Part shown: in pieces, positions 8,403 to 16,874 of the stretch
Layout: each line of letters opens with the position of its first letter
Numbering within the stretch: the first letter of the stretch is position 1
Assembly (NCBI GenBank): GCA_021798835.1
Contig: JAJZBQ010000007.1
Span: 1 to 64,000, forward strand
Origin: Pseudomonadota bacterium
GTDB lineage: Bacteria; Pseudomonadota; Gammaproteobacteria; Burkholderiales; Ferrovaceae
Direction of reading: 5' to 3'
Length of the DNA stretch: 64,000 bases
The notes under the pieces: generated by a model
Databases searched by the model: none
Seen by the model: only the letters and a program-made list of their open reading frames with translations
Told to the model about the DNA's origin: nothing
Translations under genes and position numbers: made by a program

Positions 8403-8878
8403 GGTTGGTCGCGCAACAGCGCCTCTATTTTTTGCTTGTCATCAACGGATAAGGGAATATCTGGTGGGCGTTTCAGTATCCTGTGCCGTAATACCCACCC
8501 CAGCAACACTACCGCACCCAGCAGCAATAGAAAAGGTCCAAACCACAAGGCCCAGGTACTGGGTTTTACAGGCGGACGATAACGCACGAAATCGCCGTAG
8601 CGTGCCACCATGTAATCGGTAATCTGTTGGTCAGACATCCCTTTTTGAATTTGTTCGCGGATTTCCTGTCGCAAATCTTTGGCCAGGTCGGCCTGAGAAG
8701 CCGCCAGCGACTCATTTTGACAGACCAGACAACGCATTTCACCGGAAATATCCAGCAGACGCTTCTCAACTGCCGGATCCTCGGCCAGTGGCTTGGCTTC
8801 ATCAGCCCAACTGCCCGCCACACAGCCCAGCATCGCCGTAAGCACCAAAACCCGCCCCATCACAATAAAACGGTTCAT
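8399..8878 (-). CDS. ccmH: Apocytochrome c thiol reductase subunit CcmH (CcmL type)
   Basis: A 159-residue protein with a signal sequence, a conserved RCLVCQNESLAASQADLA motif (active-site Cys50 and Cys53) and one C-terminal membrane anchor (about 108-130). It keeps the CXXCH cysteines of apocytochrome c reduced. The short length shows it is the single-domain form, with the TPR part carried by separate ccmI as in many Alpha- and Betaproteobacteria. ATGA overlaps are present at both ends. Confidence 0.93.
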   Translation of the reverse strand: MNRFIVMGRVLVLTAMLGCVAGSWADEAKPLAEDPAVEKRLLDISGEMRCLVCQNESLAASQADLAKDLRQEIREQIQKGMSDQQITDYMVARYGDFVRYRPPVKPSTWALWFGPFLLLLGAVVLLGWVLRHRILKRPPDIPLSVDDKQKIEALLRDQP

Positions 8879-9414
8879 TTCTGCAACTTCGCAATCATGG
8901 GTAACAAGACCTCCTGCAGCACGGATTCCGTGATCGGCCCAATCTGTTTGTACCGTATGATCCCTTGACGATCGATGACATAGGTTTCAGGCACCCCATA
9001 TACTCCATAATTGATACCCACACGCCCATCGGCATCCTGTACCGTCAGGGTATAAGGATTACCATACTGATCAATCCACTTGCGCCCGGCATCTGGATCA
9101 TCCTTGTAATCCAACCCCACCAGCGGAACCGACTCCATGCGCGCATACTTAAGCAACAGAGGATGTTCTTCACGACAAGATACACACCAGGATGCCCAGA
9201 CATTCAGCAACCAGACTTTGCCACGCATGTCGGCCGGAGAAAAGGTTCCCTCCCCTTCGAGGCGCGGTAAACGGAAATCCGGGGCTGTTTTTCCAATAAA
9301 GGGAGAAGGCACTTCATGGGGATCATGCTGCAGACCAAACCCCATAAAAACCGCCAGTCCCACAAACACCATCAACGGGACAAGATACCAGACATTAAAG
9401 CGTGCCTGACTCAT
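8875..9414 (-). CDS. ccmG: Thiol:disulfide interchange protein CcmG/DsbE
   Basis: A 179-residue membrane-anchored thioredoxin. One N-terminal helix (about 9-26) is followed by APDFRLP and the active site WASWCVSC (Cys77, Cys80); the cis-Pro motif is VYGVPETYVID. It passes reductant to CcmH or apocytochrome c. The true start is the ATG at 9414 overlapping the ccmF stop (ATGA); upstream codons in this frame lie inside ccmF. Confidence 0.93.
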   Translation of the reverse strand: MSQARFNVWYLVPLMVFVGLAVFMGFGLQHDPHEVPSPFIGKTAPDFRLPRLEGEGTFSPADMRGKVWLLNVWASWCVSCREEHPLLLKYARMESVPLVGLDYKDDPDAGRKWIDQYGNPYTLTVQDADGRVGINYGVYGVPETYVIDRQGIIRYKQIGPITESVLQEVLLPMIAKLQK

Positions 9415-11369
9415 ACGGTGACCTCTTGTGTCGGCACCGACTGACGCGATGCCGCTTCCTGACTCGCAGCTTTGAGACGGTAACGACGATCCGATGCCGC
9501 CACTGCTCCGCCCAGCGCCATCAATACACAACCCGCCCAAATCCAGTTGACAAAAGGCTTGTAGTAAACGCGGACACTCCATGCGCCGTTGTCCAGCGGT
9601 TCACCCAGGGAAACATACAGATCACGAGTCAGCGTAGAGTGAATGGCCGCTTCTGTCATGGGCATGGGAGAAGAAAAGTAGTTACGCTTTTCCGGTTCCA
9701 GCACCCCTTCCACCGTACCATTGTCTCCGTAGGTCACCATCCCACGCAATGCACTGTAGTTGGGCCCAGGAACAGGTTCAACCCCCACCAGTCGAAAGGT
9801 CGTTCCCTTTAAAGTGAGCGTATCCCCCGGGCCCATACGAACATCACGTTCGATTTCGTATCCCTTGATCAAGGTGACACCCACGACAAACACTGCCATG
9901 CCAAAGTGAGCCAACTGCATGCCAATAAACCAGCGTGGAATCGTTTTCAGTTTGCGCCAAGCCCATACCTGGCGAGTCACTCCAATGGCCAACCAAGCGG
10001 CCGTGGCAATTCCCAGTGCCGCCAACAGGCTGAATGCCCCCATGACCACTGGAACCACCATCCCGGCGACCAGCGCCAGCACCATATCCAAACGGGTGGC
10101 ACGCAGCAACTCACGCAGGGAAGCACGCTTCCAGTGTGCCATCGTCCCCAAGGGAAGAATCACCAGTAACGGGATCATCAGCGGAACAAACACCGTGTCA
10201 AAGTACGGCGGGCCTACCGACAATTTACCCATACCGAGCGCATCGATCACCATGGGATACACCGTACCCAGCAAGACTGCCGCTGCTGCCACCGCGAATA
10301 GCACATTGTTGAGTAACAGAAAAGACTCACGGGAAACCAGTTGAAACCGGCCCCCATCGCCCACCGCTGGCGCACGCCAGGCGAACAAGGTCAAGGAACC
10401 CCCAATAACCAGCGACAGGAACAGCAAGACAAAAATACCGCGCTTGGGATCTGATGCAAAGGCATGGACCGAATTCAACACCCCTGAGCGAACGATAAAG
10501 GTACCAACCAGCGACAAGGAAAAGGCCGCAATAGCCAATAATACTGTCCAGCGTTTGAACGCACCTCGCTTCTCGGTCACCACCAGCGAATGAATCAACG
10601 CCGTTCCGACCAACCAAGGCATAAATGAGGCATTTTCCACGGGATCCCAAAACCACCAACCGCCCCATCCCAACTCATAATAAGCCCAGCGCGAGCCAAA
10701 ACAAATGCCCAACGTCAGAAATACCCAAGCTGCCAACGTCCAGGGACGGGACCAGCGCGCCCAGGTTGCATCCAGTTTTCCAGAAATCAGTGCCGACAGA
10801 GCAAACGCAAATGCCACCGAAAACCCAACATATCCCATATACAACATGGGGGGGTGATAGACCAGTCCAGGATCCTGCAATAACGGGTTCAGGTCGCGAC
10901 CCTCCTGAGGAGCAGGGAAGATACGGTCGAAGGGGTTTGAGGTCAACAGGATAAACAAAAGAAAACCGCTGATGACCAATCCCAGTACTCCCAGGGCTCG
11001 TGCTACCACGGGATCTGGAAGACGGCGCGAGAAAAGCGCAACCGCTGCACTCCATGCCGTCAACAATAACACCCACAACAGCAGTGACCCTTCATGCCCT
11101 CCCCAGACTGCGGAGAACTGGTACTGCACCGGCAGTTTGGTATTGGAATGCTGACTCACATACAAAACCGAAAAATCATTGTGCAGAAATGCCCAAGCCA
11201 GACACGCAAAAGAAACCGCAACAGCAAGGAACAAGGTCAGTGCCAGCGGCCGTGCCAGACCAATCCAGATAGCCCACCCTCGTTGCGCCCCGACCAGTGA
11301 AAAAGCGGCCATTCCCAGTGCCAAAGTCAGCGCCAACATCAAGGCGAAGTGTCCAAATTCCGGAACCAT
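9411..11369 (-). CDS. ccmF: Heme lyase CcmF
   Basis: A 652-residue polytopic membrane protein, the central heme-cytochrome c ligase subunit. The WWD domain is present as WGGWWFWDPVENASFMPWL, together with YPVQYQF-type and HPPMLYMGYVG segments around conserved His residues. A periplasmic beta-rich part lies near the C-terminus. The ATG at 11369 has GGGAG at good spacing, while a GTG 18 nt earlier does not. It is the first gene of a nine-gene operon transcribed ccmF-G-H-I-A-B-C-D-E and lies divergent from uspA. Confidence 0.95.
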   Translation of the reverse strand: MVPEFGHFALMLALTLALGMAAFSLVGAQRGWAIWIGLARPLALTLFLAVAVSFACLAWAFLHNDFSVLYVSQHSNTKLPVQYQFSAVWGGHEGSLLLWVLLLTAWSAAVALFSRRLPDPVVARALGVLGLVISGFLLFILLTSNPFDRIFPAPQEGRDLNPLLQDPGLVYHPPMLYMGYVGFSVAFAFALSALISGKLDATWARWSRPWTLAAWVFLTLGICFGSRWAYYELGWGGWWFWDPVENASFMPWLVGTALIHSLVVTEKRGAFKRWTVLLAIAAFSLSLVGTFIVRSGVLNSVHAFASDPKRGIFVLLFLSLVIGGSLTLFAWRAPAVGDGGRFQLVSRESFLLLNNVLFAVAAAAVLLGTVYPMVIDALGMGKLSVGPPYFDTVFVPLMIPLLVILPLGTMAHWKRASLRELLRATRLDMVLALVAGMVVPVVMGAFSLLAALGIATAAWLAIGVTRQVWAWRKLKTIPRWFIGMQLAHFGMAVFVVGVTLIKGYEIERDVRMGPGDTLTLKGTTFRLVGVEPVPGPNYSALRGMVTYGDNGTVEGVLEPEKRNYFSSPMPMTEAAIHSTLTRDLYVSLGEPLDNGAWSVRVYYKPFVNWIWAGCVLMALGGAVAASDRRYRLKAASQEAASRQSVPTQEVTV

Positions 11370-11474
11370 ATACGCTCCCAAAAACACGTTAAATCGTGTA
11401 AAGTCCGTTAGTGTACCTTACCCTGCCGCAGCGCGGTGAATGGGGAGGTGTTCTCCAATACAACGAGGAATGCC

Positions 11475-11903
11475 ATGTTCACTCACATCCTGATTGCCTT
11501 TGATGGTTCTGAACTTTCCAAACAAGCCTTGCAAAGCGGCCTGACACTCGCCAAAACCACGGGCGCCAAAGTCACTCTCTACCGCGCGATCATCGAATAC
11601 CTGCCGATGTCGGAGTTCGCTGTAGAGCCACCCTCCTCGATCGTTGAAGAACTCAGCCACGCGGTCGATCACAGCCTTGAGGTTGCCTCACAGTACGCAC
11701 AAAGCCAAGGGATCACCCTGTCAACCCGCCGCTCGGTTGAACTCGCGCCTTATCTCGGTATCATCGAATGCGCTAAAACCGAGGGATGTGACCTGATTCT
11801 CATGGCTTCCCATGGAAGACGGGGTCTGTCCGCTCTTATTCTAGGCAGCGAGACACAAAAAGTGCTCACTCACTCGACCATTCCCGTCCTGGTTTACCGC
11901 TAG
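11475..11903 (+). CDS. Universal stress protein, UspA family
   Basis: A 142-residue single-domain universal stress protein. It begins MFTHILIAFDGSELSKQAL and ends with the nucleotide-binding stretch LILMASHGRRGLSALILG followed by SETQKVLTHSTIPVLVY. Conserved Asp10 and the Gly-rich loop suggest an ATP-binding type. CGAGGA precedes the ATG. It stands alone and divergent from ccmF, with about 105 bp shared between the two starts. The stress it answers to cannot be read from the sequence. Confidence 0.88.
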   Translation: MFTHILIAFDGSELSKQALQSGLTLAKTTGAKVTLYRAIIEYLPMSEFAVEPPSSIVEELSHAVDHSLEVASQYAQSQGITLSTRRSVELAPYLGIIECAKTEGCDLILMASHGRRGLSALILGSETQKVLTHSTIPVLVYR

Positions 11904-11929
11904 GTCTTTCCTCAACTCACGTCCCGCCG

Positions 11930-12574
11930 TCAAGGCTGAACAGAACCTGGTGGGACACTGGGGACAGCCCGCCAAGGTTCTGGACAATCCTTGACATAGG
12001 GATAATAGCCCTTGGCAGAGTCACAGTAGAACCATTCACTGGGCGCTGAGTAATCATCCTGCGGAGCCACATAGGTTGTATCCTGTGCCGTAAGGGGCTG
12101 GGAAACCACTACCGTTGGCGCAACCGGGGCACTGTACACCGGATAGCCTAACGGATAGGGATCGTAGAACAATGGATCATTCCAGGCCCAGGCACCGTAA
12201 CCCAGGCCAAGACCAAGGCCAAACCCTCCCCAGCCCCAGCCTTCGCCCCAGCCGCCACGCCAACCATCTCCACCCCAGCCGCCACGCCAACCATCACCGC
12301 CACGCCAACCGCCCCAGCCGCCACGCCAGCCACCGCCACGCCAGCCACCGCCACGCCAGCCACCGCCTCCCCAGCCACCCCCACGCCAATTTCCACCACC
12401 ACGCCAACCGCCACCTCCCCAATTTCCCTGATGGAACCCGCCGACACGCCCACCACCGCCGTGCCCACCTCCTCCCCCATGCCCCCCGCCACCACGTGCC
12501 CAAGCAGGAGACAAAGCGATCAGGAGCGAAGCAAAACAGACCAAACTCACACGAAAGGTGATTGGCGTTTTCAT
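11930..12574 (-). CDS. Glycine-rich exported protein with WRGG repeats
   Basis: A 214-residue protein with a signal peptide (cut near PAWA) followed by a long Gly-rich part in which GGGWRGGGW-like units recur about ten times, then a Tyr/Pro-rich C-terminal part. That part holds EWFYCDSAKGYYPYVKDC, a motif with two Cys and YYPYV seen at the end of many unnamed secreted proteins of Betaproteobacteria. It is probably periplasmic or attached to the outer membrane. It is followed on the same strand by no close gene and preceded by the Spy-like gene. Confidence 0.6.
   Translation of the reverse strand: MKTPITFRVSLVCFASLLIALSPAWARGGGGHGGGGGHGGGGRVGGFHQGNWGGGGWRGGGNWRGGGWGGGGWRGGGWRGGGWRGGWGGWRGGDGWRGGWGGDGWRGGWGEGWGWGGFGLGLGLGYGAWAWNDPLFYDPYPLGYPVYSAPVAPTVVVSQPLTAQDTTYVAPQDDYSAPSEWFYCDSAKGYYPYVKDCPEPWRAVPSVPPGSVQP
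12239..12425 (-). repeat. Tandem coding repeats of the Gly-rich protein
   Basis: The plus strand repeats CCGCCACGCCA-like units of about 12 to 18 bases many times, with varied spacing. They encode the WRGGGW units. Unequal units and an intact reading frame indicate an expanding coding repeat rather than a CRISPR array. Confidence 0.8.
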
Positions 12575-12609
12575 GAAAAGTCCCCCAAAAATACGTCTAG
12601 GCTAGAAAG

Positions 12610-13245
12610 TTATCTGGGCATCGAAGCGTCTGGTGCTGCCATGGCATGAGGCCCCATCATGCCATGATGGTCCATCATCCCTTCCCTTCCCAGCATCAAA
12701 CCGATGTGGTAGGCCTGTTGCCAATACAGATCAAAAATCGTTTTCTGATCCGTATCCAACTTGTCATAGAAAACCTGCGTCGTAGCCTGCAACTTTTGCA
12801 GAAGCGCCACATGATCCTGCAACCGTTGCACTTCCAATTGCATATGCTCCAACCCATGGGACATACGCTCAGGAGTCGTCAGATGGTGATGACCTTCAAG
12901 AGCATGAGCCTGTGCCATGGAACGCTTATCGTGCTCATTGCGCCAATGATCAACACGCTCGGTTTGCTCACGGGTAATCGTCAATACATCTCCTGACCAT
13001 ACCTTCCAAGCCGCTTGCTGCCCCTCACTCAAATTAAGGCGCAACTTCATGTCATCCAACATGCCCTCGGTATGTCTGATCCAAGGGTCATTGGTCGCAT
13101 GACTGGTTTTGGCGGGTGCCGTAGTCCCAAGCGGAGGAGGCGGTACACTCGCCGCGCCACCACCATCAGCCCATGCCACGACTGACCCCATTAACATCAA
13201 GCCGGCCAGTCCCTGAACAATTTTTCTGGATTTCAAAGTCATCAT
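12610..13245 (-). CDS. Spy/CpxP-like periplasmic protein (LTXXQ type)
   Basis: A 211-residue protein with a signal peptide (cut near VAWA), a Pro-rich linker and a helical body rich in His, Met and Gln. The body resembles Spy/CpxP: LNLSEGQQAAW near 93 is the first LTXXQ-type motif and LDTDQKTIF near 163 the second. Spy proteins are periplasmic chaperones induced by envelope stress. The Met/His-rich tail (MMDHHGMMGPHAM) could bind metal, which is inference. It lies on the same strand between the TPR and Gly-rich genes. Confidence 0.7.
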   Translation of the reverse strand: MMTLKSRKIVQGLAGLMLMGSVVAWADGGGAASVPPPPLGTTAPAKTSHATNDPWIRHTEGMLDDMKLRLNLSEGQQAAWKVWSGDVLTITREQTERVDHWRNEHDKRSMAQAHALEGHHHLTTPERMSHGLEHMQLEVQRLQDHVALLQKLQATTQVFYDKLDTDQKTIFDLYWQQAYHIGLMLGREGMMDHHGMMGPHAMAAPDASMPR

Positions 13246-13326
13246 GCTTCTCCGTGCAATGTAAGTTGTATTTATATCGAGTGATACGCTAGCGCTGTGA
13301 CCCGAGCCTTGGAAGTTGGTTCCCGC

Positions 13327-14124
13327 TCAGGTCCAATCTCCGCCCGAATCTCCACTCGACCAGTCCGCCCCTCCCCCACTATCCCAGGAACCATTATCAC
13401 TGATCCCGAAATCTGTTCCTCCCATGCCAGAATTACCCAAATCCTCAGACGGGATAACCGTCTGCCCCCCACCCTCCGGCCCATCTACCAGCCGATGAGC
13501 CAAAGCTTCCCCTGCGACCATTCCCGCACCCAAAGCCGCCCCCGTGGCCAGACTACTCATGATCCCCCCCCCACCTCCCATCGGAGCACCGGGCGGAATC
13601 CCTCCCACGCCATTATTGTAGTATCCCCCCCCCATGGGACGAGGACCCATCATCCCCGACATGACCTGAGACTGGGCTGACTGACGACGTACCAGCCAGA
13701 CTACCAACAACAGGGCCAGCCCCCCCACCATGAGCAACGTACCCCATGGCGTATGTCCTGGAACAGATTCATGTACACTCCCTTCCGCCAAGGTGCGGGT
13801 GGGGTGATTCAATTCCGCCTGCAACTGTCTCAGGGAAGTCGGTGAAGCAAACGGCAAACCAGGTTGCAACTTTTCAGCCAGAGCCAGTTCGCTACGCCCC
13901 CCCGTCTGATCCCCTGAACGGGCCAGCACTTCTGCCTCCACAAAATGTGCCTTGGCACTATTGGGATGGGCACGCAGCACCTCGTCCATCATGGCCTGCG
14001 CATCGGACAACCGACCACTGCGGGTTGCCTCGTATACTTGATCCAGAGTCGGCTCAGCCCAAGCCAAACTACCCTGCAACACAGCGCCCAACACCAAAAA
14101 TTTCACTATTTTCGTCTTCATCAA
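13327..14124 (-). CDS. Exported TPR protein with membrane anchor and Gly/Asp/Ser tail
   Basis: A 265-residue protein with a signal peptide (MMKTKIVKFL ... LAWA) and an N-terminal TPR-like part (EATRSGRLSDAQAMMDEVLRAHPN...AKAHFVEAEVLARSG). One membrane helix follows near 127-145, then a Gly/Met-rich stretch (MMGPRPMGGGYYNN). The C-terminus alternates DNGSWDSGG units. Proteins of this build recur in Betaproteobacteria without a known role. A TPR outside the membrane suggests a protein-binding role (inference). Confidence 0.6.
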   Translation of the reverse strand: MMKTKIVKFLVLGAVLQGSLAWAEPTLDQVYEATRSGRLSDAQAMMDEVLRAHPNSAKAHFVEAEVLARSGDQTGGRSELALAEKLQPGLPFASPTSLRQLQAELNHPTRTLAEGSVHESVPGHTPWGTLLMVGGLALLLVVWLVRRQSAQSQVMSGMMGPRPMGGGYYNNGVGGIPPGAPMGGGGGIMSSLATGAALGAGMVAGEALAHRLVDGPEGGGQTVIPSEDLGNSGMGGTDFGISDNGSWDSGGGADWSSGDSGGDWT

Positions 14125-14161
14125 TTTTCTCCTGAAACAACGATCACTCGTGCATGATCAC

Positions 14162-16333
14162 TCATGTCCCTGCTGAGGCACTCTCTAAACGCCCCGACCT
14201 ATCATCAGGTAAGGCACAAATACAGTTTTTACAAGGGGCAAGGGGCGATTGTTGCGCATCCTTTACAAGCAGCCGTTCAATTTCCGCACAAGGTACCGGG
14301 GGAGAAAATAGAAACCCTTGTAAAAAATCACAACCCAATGCCGCCAGACAATCCCTTTGCAGGGCTGTTTCCACTCCCTCCGCAACCACAATCATCTGGG
14401 CCGATTTTCCCAACGCAATAATCATCCGAACAATCTGGTTATCCTCACCACTCTCCGGAATGTTTTGAATGAAACTGCGATCAATCTTGATAGCATCCAG
14501 AGGCAATTGGCGCAAATATGCCAAACTTGAATAACCCGTGCCAAAATCATCCAATGACAAGGGTATCCCCAACTTCCGCAAACGCTGCAACACCTTGGAA
14601 GACCTTTCCGGGTTACGCAATACCATACTCTCCGTTAATTCAAACTCAATCAAGGCCGGCAACACCCCATATGCGCGCAAAATAGCCTCCGTCGTATCCA
14701 CAAACGCATCTGATTCTACCTGCAGAATCGATAAATTGATGGCAACTCGGTGCGGGGGAAGACGCTGTTGTTGCCAGCGTACCAACTGCTGACATACCGC
14801 CCGAATCACCCATTCTCCCAATGGAATGATCAGCGCCGTTTCCTCAGCCACCGGAATAAAATAATCCGGCATCATCAATCCATAACGCGGATGCTGCCAA
14901 CGTATCAAGGCTTCCATACCACACAGACGCTGGGTTTCCAGACAATATTTCGGCTGAAAATACAATTCAAACTCATGATGTTCGATGGCCCGGCGCAAGT
15001 CCCGTTCCACTTCAACGCGTGCCATGGCTCGTCGATTCATCTCCAGATCAAAGAACCGAAATCCCGATTTACCTGCCGACTTGGCGGCATACATGGCGGC
15101 ATCAGCATGTTTGAGCAACACATCTGCCTCTACCCCATCCTCTGGAAACAAACTGATTCCAATGGAAGTCGTCGTATGAAAATCATAACCTCCAAGAATA
15201 ATCGGCTGTTCAATCGCATCAATGATCTTTTGAGCGATCATGGATAACTCCTGATGACCAGAAGGCTGATGCAACAGCACTACAAACTCATCCCCACCCA
15301 ATCGAGCCACCGTGTCGGAAGAACGCACATTACTCTGCAGTCGCTGCGATACCGCTATCAACAACTGATCTCCCGTAGCATGGCCCAAGGAGTCATTGAC
15401 CCATTTGAAATTGTCCAGATCCAGAAACAACAACGCCAGTTTGTGTTGATTGCGCTCCGCGAGCCTGATGGAACGGGACAAACGGTCATGTAACAGATGA
15501 CGATTGGGCAACCCAGTCAAACGATCATGATTGGCTTGATAGATAAAACGCGACTCACTTTCCTTCTGTTCGGTGATATCCTTGAAAACCGCGATGTAAT
15601 GACTGATATTGCGGTATGCATCAAGAACCACGCTGACGCTGACCCAGCGCGGATACAAGGTGCCATCCTTGCGCTTGTCCAATAACTCTCCACTCCAGTA
15701 CCCATTTTCGCCCGCCATTTGCCAGACCCGCTCAAGCGAAGTTTCCGTTGGAACTGGTACCGTGGTTCCCAACAATTCTGTGCCCAATACCTCCTGTTCG
15801 GTATACCCTGTGATACGTGTAAATGCGCCATTTACCGTCAGAAGCCGTCGATCCCGCGCCGAAATGGCGATGGCATCCAGACTGCTTGCAAACACGCGCG
15901 CCCACAGGTGCTGTTGGGCCTGCTCACGCAGGCGACGGTTTTCATGACGCTCTGTGCTATCCGCCAAATCTTCCAAGGCATCGGCGACCACTGAAATTTC
16001 ATCCCGTTGATCGCCCCGAGCCGCCACCAAGGCACGCACAAACTCCAGAGAAACACGACCATCATCACGAAAACTTTGCACCGCCCTTTCCAGCGCACGC
16101 ACCCGTTCAACATTATGCAAAATCCAGCGCCCCAGGATCCCCATCATGACCAACCCAACACCAACAGACAATCCGACCCATATCAGGAACCGGACATACA
16201 GCCCCGACACCAGATAGTGTGCCAACCATGTCAGAGAAAACGACAGTATCAAGGATAGGACAAAGCCGCCCAGCACCAACCGATTGACGGCTTGATGAAC
16301 CATGGAGCGAAAACGATAATGGTGATTCGACAC
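14162..16333 (-). CDS. Membrane PAS-GGDEF-EAL protein (cyclic di-GMP turnover)
   Basis: A 723-residue signalling protein. Order: two N-terminal membrane helices (about 20-65), a HAMP-like helical linker, a PAS domain (about 135-235, LDAIAISARDRRLLTVNGAF), a GGDEF domain and an EAL domain. The cyclase site GGDEF (about 345) is intact, and RSSD five residues before it fits the inhibitory I-site. EAL is intact (EALIRW, about 472), as is DDFGTGYSSL. Both diguanylate cyclase and phosphodiesterase activity are therefore possible. The GTG at 16333 has GGGAGGT at ideal spacing; a TTG further upstream has no such site. Confidence 0.88.
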   Translation of the reverse strand: MSNHHYRFRSMVHQAVNRLVLGGFVLSLILSFSLTWLAHYLVSGLYVRFLIWVGLSVGVGLVMMGILGRWILHNVERVRALERAVQSFRDDGRVSLEFVRALVAARGDQRDEISVVADALEDLADSTERHENRRLREQAQQHLWARVFASSLDAIAISARDRRLLTVNGAFTRITGYTEQEVLGTELLGTTVPVPTETSLERVWQMAGENGYWSGELLDKRKDGTLYPRWVSVSVVLDAYRNISHYIAVFKDITEQKESESRFIYQANHDRLTGLPNRHLLHDRLSRSIRLAERNQHKLALLFLDLDNFKWVNDSLGHATGDQLLIAVSQRLQSNVRSSDTVARLGGDEFVVLLHQPSGHQELSMIAQKIIDAIEQPIILGGYDFHTTTSIGISLFPEDGVEADVLLKHADAAMYAAKSAGKSGFRFFDLEMNRRAMARVEVERDLRRAIEHHEFELYFQPKYCLETQRLCGMEALIRWQHPRYGLMMPDYFIPVAEETALIIPLGEWVIRAVCQQLVRWQQQRLPPHRVAINLSILQVESDAFVDTTEAILRAYGVLPALIEFELTESMVLRNPERSSKVLQRLRKLGIPLSLDDFGTGYSSLAYLRQLPLDAIKIDRSFIQNIPESGEDNQIVRMIIALGKSAQMIVVAEGVETALQRDCLAALGCDFLQGFLFSPPVPCAEIERLLVKDAQQSPLAPCKNCICALPDDRSGRLESASAGT

Positions 16334-16511
16334 CCCTACCTCCCAATCCAAACCAAACAGGCATTGCGTAGCCCGCTGCCACAAGAGGCCACTCGGATCA
16401 ACCCCTCAACACAGTGAAGCATAACAGGGAAAAATCATGGATGCCTGCGCATCATTATCTCGGCATCCGATTTCTGAAAATCCTTGCGTATCCCAATGTG
16501 GCCTGATGTTC

Positions 16512-16874
16512 TCAGAAAAACCATGCCAAACCACACAACATTGCCCACCCCGGAATCAACCCCGGATCCAGTTTGGCGGGCCACAGCAACAATCCGGCAC
16601 CCAGTAATATCAGGCAACCCATGTTACGTTTGCGACGTTGGACTCTGCGCCAACGTTCCCAGTCATCCCCTGGAGTGGCAGACTCTCTCCCCAGGTGCCA
16701 AGACCCTACCAGAGGAAACCATACCATTATCCACGCCACCATGGCCACCCCCCGCAAGGTCAGTGTCTCTTGAACCGCCCAGCGCCACAAATCTCTGGTC
16801 CTGGAAAGTTCCCAAGCACACCCCCAGTGCCGGCAATAAACCCACCCCTCAACGGTCAAGGACCTCCAGATCAC
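16512..16874 (-). CDS. Small membrane protein downstream of traD-like gene
   Basis: A 120-residue protein with about three hydrophobic segments (42-62, 84-98 and 104-120) and a basic stretch RRVQRRKRN before the second, suggesting an inner membrane protein with a cytosolic loop. I recognise no family. It starts with GTG overlapping the stop of the TraD-like gene (GTGA), so it belongs to the flhD-flhC-traI-traD unit as fifth gene. Small membrane proteins follow traD in several integrative conjugative elements, but no homology is claimed. Confidence 0.55.
   Translation of the reverse strand: MIWRSLTVEGWVYCRHWGCAWELSRTRDLWRWAVQETLTLRGVAMVAWIMVWFPLVGSWHLGRESATPGDDWERWRRVQRRKRNMGCLILLGAGLLLWPAKLDPGLIPGWAMLCGLAWFF

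Noticed and set aside
12239..12425. Regular short repeats that could suggest a CRISPR array
   Set aside because: Units are too short and uneven, spacers are absent, and the frame encodes WRGG repeats behind a signal peptide.
16435..16617. A 60-codon minus-strand frame behind the small membrane protein
   Set aside because: It overlaps the coupled gene in another frame and has no ribosome binding site or recognisable feature.
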